Part shown: one piece after another, positions 48,001 to 57,800 of the stretch
Position numbering within the stretch: the stretch's first letter is position 1
How the letters are laid out: each line of letters begins with the position of its first letter
Origin: Bolinopsis microptera
Taxonomy: Eukaryota; Ctenophora; Tentaculata; Lobata; Bolinopsidae
Reading direction: 5' to 3'
NCBI RefSeq assembly: GCF_026151205.1
Contig: NC_087081.1
Coordinates: 12,668,340 to 12,732,339 of the forward strand
DNA: 64,000 nt
Position numbers and translations under genes: made by a program
Notes under the pieces: generated by a model
What the model saw: only the letters and a program-made list of their open reading frames with translations
The model's database searches: none
Told to the model about the DNA's origin: nothing

Positions 48001-51000
48001 CTGAGCTAACCTGGACCTATAATGAAACCAGCAGCCTGAGCTAACCTGGACCTATAATGAAACCAGCAGCCTGAGCTTACCTGGACCTATACTGAAACCA
48101 GCAGCATGAGCTTACCTGGACCTATGATGAAACCAGCAGCCTGAGCTTACATGGACTTATAATGACACCAGCAGCCTGAGCTTACCTGGAGCTATAATGA
48201 AACCAGCACCCTGAGCTTACCTGGACCTCTAATGAAACCAGCAGCCTGAGCTAACCTGGACCTATGATGAAACCAGCAGCCTGAGCTAACCTGGACCTAT
48301 AATGAAACCAGCAGCCTGAGCTAACCTGGACCTATAATGAAACCAGCAGCCTGAGCTTACCTGGACCTATACTGAAACCAGCAGCATGAGCTTACCTGGA
48401 CCTATGATGAAACCAGCAGCCTGAGCTTACATGGACTTATAATGACACCAGCAGCCTGAGCTTACCTGGAGCTATAATGAAACCAGCACCCTGAGCTTAC
48501 CTGGACCTCTAATGAAACCAGCAGCCTGAGCTAACCTGGACCTATGATGAAACCAGCAGCCTGAGCTTACCTGGACCTATGATGAAACCAGCAGCCTGAG
48601 CTTACCTGGACCTATGATGAAACCAGCAGCCTGAGCTTACCTGGACCTATAATGAAACCAGCAGCCTGAGCTTACCTGGACCTATAATGAAACCAGCAGC
48701 CTGAGCCATGGAACCTTTGCTAACCACAGCAGTCCTCTCGTCTAATGAGGTAACTGTACCAAGATGCGATCTTGCTAGAGCGATACAACCTGAAATATAT
48801 GGAGATGTTAACTGTTAAGTCATATCAGCTACATCAGTAACGTGCTAAACTCAGCATAACTCTGACGAGTAAAGTGGCGGATATGTAGTGATGTGACAGT
48901 GGAGGAATGGTGTACGTGATGTATAGTTTGTATACATACCACATGTGTTTAAAATACATATAATCTAGTTCATTATGTACGTGATGTATACATACCACAT
49001 GTGTTTAAAATACATATAATCTAGTTCATTATGTACGTGACAATAAATGACATGTATTTTGTGATTCTGTAACAGTTTCAGATTTCCGGTTGTGTCATGA
49101 ATCACGTGATAGTAAATCTATGATAGGAACACAGTGTGCTGATCACTGAGCTAGATAATAACAGATAATACCAGATATATAAGTTAAATACGTATCGGGA
49201 AATGTGACCTAATACTGCAAATTCATAGAGTCCGCTGCTTTAATGGTATTTACACTGAGAGTCAAAATGTTGCAAAATTGTATCAAGTTCTCTTCTTTTT
49301 TTCTAGGAAATCGAACTGTTATGAATTCTACAGTAAAGTTTTGGAGAGGTTAATCTACGTTATAATATATTGAGCTCCTATTTTACATGCTTGAGATCAT
49401 AATTTACACGTGACGGCTATAAACCAATCAGTCGTTATCAATAACATTTAAGCTCTTCTCTGAGGAGTTTTCGCCTAAAACCAAGCAGAAAAGTTGATAC
49501 TTTAACTTGATAGTGCTTTAACGCACACCAGAAAGCAAGAAGCCCTAGATCATATCTATGTTCTATATATTGTTAAGATTACATTTACAAATATTTTGAA
49601 TTTTCAGTTTTGACTGTCAGTAAGGATGTAGAACTTTCTTAGCTGTTCGATAACAAGCGTAACAACCAATTTCTTATCAGTTACCTATCACCAAATAAGG
49701 TTACAAACTGTTCCATCTACAAAACTGATATTAAAACTAGCACCAGGAATGTACCGGCTTTATCGGATATAACAGAGAAGAAATGAGGGACTCAGGAATT
49801 CTTAATGATGATGTATTATTGAATAATTATCATGAAATATTTGTTATTCATAATGACTTAATAATGAGCTTAACGTATCTTGAGGGTCTTCTGTTTTACC
49901 AAGCTGGGTAATTCAAAACCATCATGTCTCTCATGAACAAATGAAGTTATAGGCATTAAATGAAACGTATCATTTGCATGTGATAACAAACTTAACGGCT
50001 ATTTTAAAAGCAAGTTCAAAAATCACCTCTCCACCATTACCCTTCCTCACAACTAATAAACTAATTAACTGATTAACATACTAATTGATTAATTACTAAC
50101 CAGCACCCCCGCCGCTGATGACACGCCCAATCACCACAACCCATAAAGCTCCAGTAGGAGATGAGTCCTTTACCAGACACGCTAGGGCGTAGAGAAGATT
50201 ACCAACTACTCCAATGAACATGGTAAGTTGAACTGGCAGTGTTATTTTACCCCTGAGAAGAACGTAAGTTGAACTGGCAGTGTTATTTTACCCCTGAGAA
50301 GAAGGTAAGTTGAACTGGCAGTGTTATTTTACCCCTGAGAAGGTAAGTTGAACTGGCAGTGTTATTTTACCCCTGAGAAGAAGGTAAGTTGAACTGGCAC
50401 TGGTGTTATTTTATCTCTGAGAAGAAGGTAAGTTGAACTGGTAGTGTTATTTTACCCCTGAGAAGAAGGTAAGTTGAACTGGTAGTGTTATTTTACCCCT
50501 GAGAAGAAGGTAAGTTGAACTGGTAGTGTTATTTTACCCCTGAGAAGAACGTAAGTTGAACTGGCAGTGTTATTTTACCCCTGAGAAGAACGTAAGTTGA
50601 ACTGGCAGTGTTATTTTACCCCTGAGAAGAAGGTAAGTTGAACTGGTAGTGTTATTTTACCCCTGAGAAGAAGGTAAGTTGAACTGGCACTGGTGTTATT
50701 TTATCTCTGAGAAGAAGGTAAGTTGAACTGGCAGTGTTATTTTACCCCTGAGAAGAAGGTAAGTTGAACTGGTAGTGTTATTTTACCCCTGAGAAGAAGG
50801 TAAGTTGAACTGGTAGTGTTATTTACCCCTGAGAGACTGGGTAAGAGGTAAGTTGAACTGGTAGTGTTATTTTACCCCTGAGAAGAAGGTAAGTTGAACT
50901 GGTAGTGTTATTTTACCCCTGAGAAGAAGGTAAGTTGAACTGGCAGTGTTATTTTACCCCTGGGAAGAAGGTAAGTTGAACTGGTAGTGTTATTTTACCC

Positions 51001-52868
51001 CTGAAAAGATGGTAAGTTGAACTGGCAGTGTTATTTTACCCCTGAGAAGAAGGTAAGTTGAACTGGTAGTGTTATTTTACCCCTGAGAAGAAGGTAAGTT
51101 GAACTGGCAGTGTTATTTTACCCCTGGGAAGATGATATAATATTAGTATTTATAGTAGGGTACAATTACTGCGCTGTGTACGTGACTTCTTTAAGTGTAT
51201 TGTAGGTTTGCAGCGATTACATTTAATTAGTTTATGGAATGTGTTTAACGTTTATCACATTTAGAAGTGTTACTGTTGGACAAGTGGTATGAAATTTTAG
51301 TGGGAAGGAATTTAATATAGGATGATAGATTACTCAGCAGAAACAGAGCCAATCAAATTACAGGGTGGGCCAAAAGTCGGTGGGCATGTGTTGGCCTTGA
51401 TAGCTCCGCCGTGTTTTATATTTGAGAGCTGTTGCTTTGCAGATGGCATACTGTACCTTCTGGTTCGAGGATTCCGTCGTCAAAATTTGAAAATTCGAAT
51501 ATTTAAAACCACGCCCATTCAAAATTAAAACACCTATATTGTTCTCTCTGAACATGCTGGACGCCTGATTTTTTCAGAAACGGTAGATTAGTAAATGTTG
51601 CATCTGTTCTGAAAAAATGCATTTTGTGTATCTCGTTAACAAAATTGACTGGGTGATTATGTGACACCGTGACACGACACCTTAACTGGGCAGCCTTAAC
51701 GATTCCCATAATGTTTAATGGGGTGGTTAACGGGGTGACCTTATCACGTGATTAGGTAAGCCAATCACCTGATCACACGTAATGAATTAACTCGTTATGC
51801 TTCGTATCTCGGCCATACGAGAAGCTACAACTGTAATTTGTTCAGGACAAACGTAATTCGAATGGCCAAACACAATTCAATAAAATTTAGCTCGTTCCGA
51901 CTATCCAAACTATCAAATAAATGTAAAAATGAACCTTCATTTGAAAAAAAATGTACTCTAATATTTTTCGATTTGATAAATTCCCCGAACCAGTGGTGGT
52001 AGTAAGTCGTACCAGAAAGAATTATTTCAATTAGTCACTCAGTGACTGAGCTATTAAGGCCAACGTATGCCCACTGACTTTTGGCCCACCCTGTATTTGC
52101 TACACAGCACTAGTTTGAAAGTATCAGCTACTTTTTATGATGTCAACACTACTATATTTAGACAAGGATTAAGTCAGGTGTGGCTGCAGCCAGAGTTATT
52201 ATTTATAACAAATAACTTGGGTTACAGCCTAACCTGCATACCTGATATCTGACTCACAAATCAGAGCAGTTCTAGGTCATCTACAGATTAGAAATTACCC
52301 ATTATCAAGGGAAATTTGGATTAAGTTTTTTGAGAAGCAGTTTCCTACCTTACTGTGGACCATTTTCCTACGAGAGGAGAAGCAAGAAGTTGACCGAATG
52401 AATACCCAGCTGCTGCAAACCCCAGAAATGAATAGTTAACAGATGGGCTGATGTGTTGTAAATAGGGCCAAAGCGAGGGCAGCAGAATTGAAAACCCTGA
52501 AAATATAATTATTAACTGATTTTAGGACAGGTTGCCAAATAATCTAATAAACTTTCAAGTAACTTCGCAAAGTTTCGATCGCACTACCTTCCTATAAATT
52601 GCACAATAGTACTGAACTTTACCTCCTGTTTCTCTATGAACATTATCGATTTAACTCATTATTATTACCTGTGCTGTTTAGAAATAAAACGAGGTACATT
52701 ATTCTGATACTCCTCCATCTTTTCTGCTCCGCTACCATGAAATAACTGCAGAGTTTACAGGATTATTTTACATAATTGTATGCAAATACATTCAGAGAAG
52801 ATTTTGTGAATTGTAAGAATTAGAAAAAATTAGTAGACTAACCTGCTTTCTTCGCCATTCATTGTCAT
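41918..52868 (-). CDS. MFSD8: MFSD8/CLN7-like lysosomal MFS transporter, 14 exons, complete
   Basis: Twelve-helix major facilitator. In vertebrates MFSD8 is a lysosomal membrane protein whose loss causes CLN7 disease. Exons in gene order: 52868-52843, 52745-52669, 52496-52349, 50252-50101, 48789-48676, 47640-47557, 46753-46646, 46437-46323, 46085-45991, 45654-45512, 45301-45214, 43969-43887, 43726-43632, then either 42977-42854 or 42041-41918. All phases agree, giving 483 residues (human about 518). Landmarks: KRWRSIRIMYL, GFSILLPSLWPYLQ, GYSFGQLLASPLVGKWS, VIGRVISGGGA, ARSHLGTVTSLDERTAVVSK, AAGFIIGP, TVMETLNTPIIQAELG, GKRFGERKMMG, GCNWQNKWC, SYPLGVVLLLSRTSKILGP and GILTAVGSFSRAVGPAIF. The luminal loop keeps NVS and NNT glycosylation sequons. 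The start is the first ATG (MTMNGEES). Introns carry junction-derived minisatellites, a mariner-type and a hAT-type MITE. It is an ortholog or close paralog. Confidence 0.95.
42126..42188. repeat. Perfect 31-bp inverted repeat, 1-nt centre, between alternative last exons
   Basis: 42126-42156 is the exact reverse complement of 42158-42188. Each arm itself holds a smaller palindrome (GTCATACGTTGTATGAC). On the transporter strand it ends 84 nt before the acceptor of last exon B. Confidence 0.95.
42854..42977 (-). CDS. MFSD8: Alternative last exon A of the MFSD8-like gene
   Basis: Acceptor TTATTTCAG, 124 nt, entering in phase 2 and ending in TGA. It encodes the last helix and tail (VYVLAPALSIAPILVFLG, then ETFESRHEKLQRDLFT). 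It is the same length, phase and layout as exon B at 41918-42041. TTTATT (AATAAA on -) near 42341 and 42437 could polyadenylate it before exon B. Confidence 0.85.
42979..43066. repeat. ~21-bp minisatellite beside last exon A acceptor
   Basis: About four copies of a unit like AAATAACGGACATTAAAACG, starting at the acceptor of exon 42854-42977 and running into the intron. Confidence 0.8.
44374..44459. repeat. 18-bp inverted repeat enclosing a second hairpin
   Basis: TAGATGATTGTGAACACG (44374-44391) pairs perfectly with 44442-44459. The 50-nt loop contains TGCCAA CTCAG TTGGCA, a nested stem. It is in the intron between exons 43969 and 45214 of the transporter. Confidence 0.85.
44850..45129. mobile_element. 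hAT-type MITE, 280 bp, with 31-bp poly-C
   Basis: Perfect 12-bp terminal inverted repeats CAGTGGCGTAAC / GTTACGCCACTG flanked by the 8-bp direct repeat CTGTCACG (44842-44849 and 45130-45137). Both features are diagnostic of hAT transposons. The interior is noncoding, with two GGCGCC(C)CTCC units and a C run from about 45063. It lies in a transporter intron. Confidence 0.9.
46598..46640. repeat. (GTGAAA)n tract beside transporter donor
   Basis: About six GTGAAA units lie right next to the donor of exon 46646-46753 in the intron. Confidence 0.85.
47298..47641. repeat. 119-bp triplication covering a transporter exon
   Basis: Three almost identical 119-bp copies (the donor side CTGACAG starts at 47319, 47438 and 47557). 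Each contains the whole coding part of exon 47557-47640 plus its donor and some intron. Only the 5'-most copy (47557-47640) is preceded by a real acceptor (GGTTTAG). The other two are preceded by GACGTCACTG and cannot be entered the same way. Confidence 0.95.
47825..48710. repeat. 35-bp minisatellite made from an exon-donor junction, 25 copies
   Basis: On the transporter strand each unit equals the last ~24 nt of exon 48676-48789 (coding AAGFIIGP) plus the donor CCAG|GTAAGC or CCAG|GTTAGC and a few intron bases. The array starts in the exon itself and extends into the downstream intron. A 280-bp block (8 units) is duplicated inside it (compare 48091 with 48371). Confidence 0.95.
48905..49045. 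repeat. ~65-bp tandem duplication in transporter intron
   Basis: TGTACGTGATGTATA..ACCACATGTGTTTAAAATAC is present twice, with the start of a third copy at about 49030. No coding role. Confidence 0.8.
50223..51133. repeat. 41-bp minisatellite made from an acceptor-exon junction, ~22 copies
   Basis: On the transporter strand each unit holds the pyrimidine-rich acceptor CTTCTCAG|GGG and the first ~30 nt of exon 50101-50252 (coding GKITLPVQL). The array extends upstream into the intron. Only the copy nearest the exon keeps a usable frame: entering at the next one brings TAA within the following unit. Confidence 0.95.
51361..52093. mobile_element. Mariner/Tc1-type MITE, 733 bp
   Basis: 38-bp terminal inverted repeats (CAGGGTGGGCCAAAAGTC at 51361; matching reverse complement at 52056-52093) flanked by TA on both sides. 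TA target plus CAGGGTG-type ends indicate the Tc1/mariner superfamily. No transposase frame. It lies in the intron between transporter exons 3 and 4. Confidence 0.88.
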
Positions 52869-53770
52869 TCTGATAGTTTTAAAACAAGTCTATCTTAGAT
52901 GTAAATGCCAAACCACAGCTTTCACTTATCCTCCTTTCGTATGCATCTTGTTTGATTTGATGCTAGTTTGAGAAATATATTTAAAGCTTCACGCTGGAGA
53001 GGTGTCGGCCGTAATGTGATGCATATTCAAAACCACAATCTTAGTTGTATACAGCCAGAAATATTTGACATGTTGTATTTATAAAGTATTACAAGGTGAT
53101 GAAGTTTTATCTCAGAGTGGCAACTTGACAGAGAAATTCCCTACAATCTGATACACATTTGATGGACCACTCTGAATTATCAGTATTTAGCAGTGCTTAC
53201 CCTCGCAGCTACCCTCGTTTTAAAGTACCTGATTCCATCAGGTACAGGTATTGTTCAGTTACATCTCAAAGAAAAGAAAGGATCTTAAATTTGAGAAAAT
53301 ATATTTAATTTTCTAATGACCCAAATCATTGACCCCCAACAGCTCAGAGTTCCCTCAAACAATGTGTGGAATAGCACTGTGCAGTGGAAAAGCGAGATTT
53401 TAACCATCAGAGGACACAAAGTAAAAACACACCTCTGGTAACATTTCACCAAATTAATAGATACAGAAAGTCAGAAATGAGAAAGAAAAGTCGTATAAAT
53501 ATCAAAACAATCAATAAATTATTAAATCTAAGCATTAATCCTATCATTTATACTTTAAAAGCGATCTTCCTTATATTATCTCCATGCAATTTAATACAAG
53601 TTGAAGTGACTAAATCTGGTTAACAATGATAAGTTAGTTTACACAGAACAGTCTCTTCAGCGACATGTGTGACTTATTCGTAATAGTGTCCATCCTCTGA
53701 TGGGTTGCAATTTGTGGGGAACGAAGATCTTGTATCACTATTATTTTTGGAAATGCAAATGAGCAAAAAC
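52869..53770. other. Short intergenic region; transporter promoter side
   Basis: Holds the 5' UTR and promoter of the transporter and the 3' UTR of the small minus-strand gene. A 79-codon + frame at 53384-53623 has no supporting feature. Confidence 0.4.
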
Positions 53771-54094
53771 TCATATTCCTTCTGATTTATCTTTTATTAG
53801 TTCCAAATCAAGTTTGTAATCAGGATCTTTGTTGAAACCGGTATCGAACTGATTTGTCATGACTTGAAAACTGTTTCTCAGATTATCTTCCAACACTGTC
53901 GTCTCCTTTAACATTCCAGGAATACCTTTAGATACGTTTTCTAATTCAGTTCTAACGGACTGCAGATCCTGAACAAGCTTGAACAATTCCTCTCCTCCAT
54001 CAACTTCATCAACATGAGAAACCAGGTCGCAGTGTCTGGTGTCCAAGGTTGTCAAGGTATTTTCAAGATCTGTAAAAGTACTTTCAACCTCCAT
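53771..54094 (-). CDS. Small acidic coiled-coil protein, 107 aa
   Basis: Starts at MEVESTFTDLENTLTTLDT and ends LELIKDKSEGI with TGA. It is helical throughout, with heptad-like Leu/Val spacing (LFKLVQDLQSVRTELENV, then LKETTVLEDNL). No membrane segment is predicted. Size and character fit small helical subunits of trafficking or scaffold complexes (BLOC-1, BORC, MED), but I cannot assign one. The frame stays open upstream to 54226 with a hydrophobic stretch. However, TTGGTACAG right before the ATG looks like a splice acceptor, so I take 54094 as the start. It is divergent from USF, about 0.7 kb away. Confidence 0.6.
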   Translation of the reverse strand: MEVESTFTDLENTLTTLDTRHCDLVSHVDEVDGGEELFKLVQDLQSVRTELENVSKGIPGMLKETTVLEDNLRNSFQVMTNQFDTGFNKDPDYKLDLELIKDKSEGI

Positions 54095-54776
54095 CTGTAC
54101 CGATTTAGTAAGTGACACAAGACAAAAGAAATAAACAACAAAGCTTCGGTTGATTGGAAGTGGTATATATGATGTAAGATACCGTATAATTGGACAAAGA
54201 GTCACGAGTTCGCTTGGGTAAAACAATTGGTAATAAAGTGCAGTAGCGCTCGATTTTCATACTGCGATATAACAACTCTACGCCGCGCGCGGTATTTAGA
54301 CGGGTTGACAGTTGATCAATTTTGTATAATCATTAAAATTTTTGTACAGAATATTTTATCATAGTACAAATGAACTATTGTAAAACAATAGTATTATGTA
54401 ACAGTTTTTATTAATCTAAACTAATTAATTTTTAATCAACTTTCTTTGTTCAATTTAAACTTTTTAAATTAATAATGAAACTCAATTTCAAAGTTGTAGC
54501 ATAAATTTATTGTGTTTTTCTTCAAATTAAATAAAACAGTTCAATAAAAATATTTTAATATTAATTTTATACTATTATGTATTAAATTTTTTAAAGTTAA
54601 TTTTTAATTTAGGACAGAACTAAACATTTCAGAGATATTGGCGGCGCGCACTTATTAATAGCCGGGAATGGGTAGAAATTATAACGCGTGATTTACTTTC
54701 GGCACTGGATAATGGATTTACTCACATGACACGTCACACACATCACACCACCAGCTGTTGTAGCACATGCTAACAT
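54095..54776. promoter_or_regulatory. Divergent promoter interval between coiled-coil gene and USF
   Basis: An AT-rich core (about 54300-54620) is flanked by GC-rich patches (CCGCGCGCGG at 54283, GGCGGCGCGC at 54641). Both genes point away from it. The 5' end shares a dispersed motif with 38.38 kb. No TATA box stands out. Confidence 0.45.
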
Positions 54777-54806
54777 GTGACTTGTTGCTTTGTGTCGTCT
54801 CCCAGC

Positions 54807-57800
54807 ATGCAGATGGACGCCCCATCAACCAGCCAAGATCTCAAACAAGGTTCTTTGACGACTCTTACTTCCACCAAACGGAACCTTCAATCAAATGTTA
54901 ACAGGCAAATTCAGGATTTCAACATCTCAACTCACATAGAGGATCAACAGAGGGTCCAGACTCAATATCAGCCCATTCAAACAAACAACCAGAGCGTGGT
55001 TGTCGTCTCTGGCGATCAGATATTACACCAGAATAACTCTCCTATCTCGCAATTCTCCGGTATAATACCCTTCGATGGGAGTGGTGCTAGGGTCGTGAAC
55101 ATTGTCTCCAATGACTCTATGCCCATGCTGCTCGGCAATATTAACCAGCCAAACCGCGCTTTAGCTCAAACTATTGCAGCACCAATGCAAGGTAAATTGT
55201 TTTGCTATTACGACACGTCCAGTACATGCACGTAAGCTAATTGTTTTTGAGTTGCTAGCTACCTTCTTAAATTCACTGTCAACACAGACAAGGTCTCAAA
55301 ATCTCGCTAGATATCACCTTAAAAGTTATGCTGCAAACTCTTTACTTTTTATGACTGGATACTTTCACCATCGCATGCAACAACCTGGTTGAACATTGAT
55401 TTCACTCTTTACTCTACTCTGCATGCTGGAAGAACCAAAATACCAGGCTCTGGTTTCTAGGTCAAATGACAGTCACGTGGGCCATTACATGTGGCATGAA
55501 ATGGCACGTGTTCAATTATTGGGCATGTGGCGCTGACACGTGCGGCTAATTGACTAAATTAGTGCGATCACGTGACCAGGTTGACGGAGTCACGTGACGC
55601 ACACGTTGCAGGAACCTTGCATTGGTTGCACCCTCATAGGGACCCCCTGTCTGTTTTCATTGTTTTATTGTTGTTTGGGGCTTTAATATTAAGTGCTTAA
55701 CCGAATAATTGTTTCCAGTTATTACGAGGTTCAGTTTTGAAGTTGTCATTTTGGGTTTTTTCTAGTTCGCACATCGGCCGCCATTGTGGCCACATTGTGT
55801 TCCCGTGTCTTCTTAACATCTCGGGCTTATTTTGTTTTGTTTTGCATTTTATACTTACTCTTTGTACTGAAGTAGCCCATATCAGTTAACCATGAAGTTA
55901 TCACACTAGCTTATTAACCATGAATCTGATGTATACGAACCAAAACCAGCAGCAACAGCAGCAATCCCAGAAACCACACATACAAGAAAAATTTAACGGT
56001 ACGTTTATGTAAAACTTGCAATCAGTGTACTGAATACATTCTTCTTTTTCTCTTGTAAAATTGTGTCGCGCTCTTTAGATTGTTTAAAAATCAATATGAA
56101 TTTTTTCATCCTCTTTTTGCAGATTCAATTTATTTTTGTTTGAAAGTAGGTTGAAAGTAGTAGTATGGTGATATGTTAGGATATTGCCAGCCGAACTCTG
56201 CTCCTTTATCAAGACATGTCTTTTCATTTCAGTTGTGGGAAACACGGTGAACGCTCAGCAGGTCAGATCGACTCTGTCTCCCTCGCTCGTAGCGGGCGTG
56301 ACACCAATGCAAGGTTCTTACTTTGCTGACTTTTCTGTTTATCTACTGTCACACTTTTAATTCTAGATGTCTCTTTCGTTGTGTGATGTGCATGTTTCAC
56401 TTGTGTTCAATGTTTTGTTTTCTTAGCTTCTCTTCCCAACCACATACATTACATCAACGATTATTTCTCTGTCCATGAAATGCACTTTTTCGACTTAACA
56501 TCCGTTTTAATAAATTAGTAAGTCCACCAATATTCATCTGTAACCCCTTCTTTATTTTCAGCGGGACAAATCCTAAACCTAGGAACAGCAAATCACGGTG
56601 TTGGAGGCCAGATTCTAAACTTACCGAACGGCCCGACGGGAGGAGGTCAGTTCTACGTCATGATACCTCAGTCACCAGTTGATGTGAATCATCAGAAGAT
56701 AGCTCCACGTGCACATGGTGCCGCGTAAGTAACTTCATTATAGTTAAATGATTAACAATTGGCACAGTGGTACTGCTTGGCTCACCATTGATGATAGTTC
56801 ATTACACATGGGTCGTTTTAAACATCCCAATGAGGTAGATAGTACAGAATTTGTGGCTAGCCATTTCAATTACCGTTCAGTTGGGCGGTTTCGCAGTGAT
56901 TTACGATGATATCCCCACTATAATTCATCCTGTAAATTACCCGGCAATCGTTATGCTGTATTCTACTCACGTGACTCAAACTAACCAATCAGAGAGCTGT
57001 ATTTTAGTCAAGTGACTCAAACTAACTTATCAGAAATCCGTATAATCCAGTGGCGGGTACTTAACTATAATCTTTAGCAGTAGCAGCAGCGGTTCCACTT
57101 TAACAATACCATAATGGAGTATAGAGCGACTTGGTCGTTAGCTTTAATCTCTTTTGAATACTGCTCTACTTAAATCAATTGTATGCCAGCATTTAATTAC
57201 ATTCATATTGAGAGCTAGTTTACTCTGCAAACTAGCTTACTCTTAGTGAAGTCTTAAGATTGGAATTTAAAAAAAGACTATTATAACCAAGATGGTAACA
57301 ATTAAATATAAAACAGAAATCATTCCTGGTTATCTTCTGATAATCATGAAAAACATTCGTCCATCAATTTAAGCTCCTCGTCATCAAATGGATCTAAGAT
57401 AAAGTTACCCCACTGTGTCGTGGACCCCTTTATTGAATTTACTCATTGTCTCTGTTTATAAGGCCAAGGTTAGGTCTGCTCAACTTGGTAATATTTAGTT
57501 CAAGTACTAATAAGTAAGCACTTAATTAGTACTAATAACATCAAAGAAATACTTATCTCAGAAGTACTCGTATAACAGTAATCACTTAAAGTCTGTTGAT
57601 ACCAACTCCCCAAGACTTTCTCCCTCACTTACCCCATATCCCTCCTTATTTCAGGACATAACCTACCTCACAACGTCTCATTTACTCGCCATTATGCTAC
57701 TGAGAATCAGAGTACTGTACTCAAACAATGTGTTCTGAATACCTATAAATAATAATGGACTTTACTAGACAACCATCCCAATCATTTCAGTTTTGAGGCT

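Noticed and set aside
47825-51133. Regular repeats that could suggest a CRISPR-like array
   Set aside because: Units are contiguous without spacers, the DNA is eukaryotic, and the units derive from exon-intron junctions.
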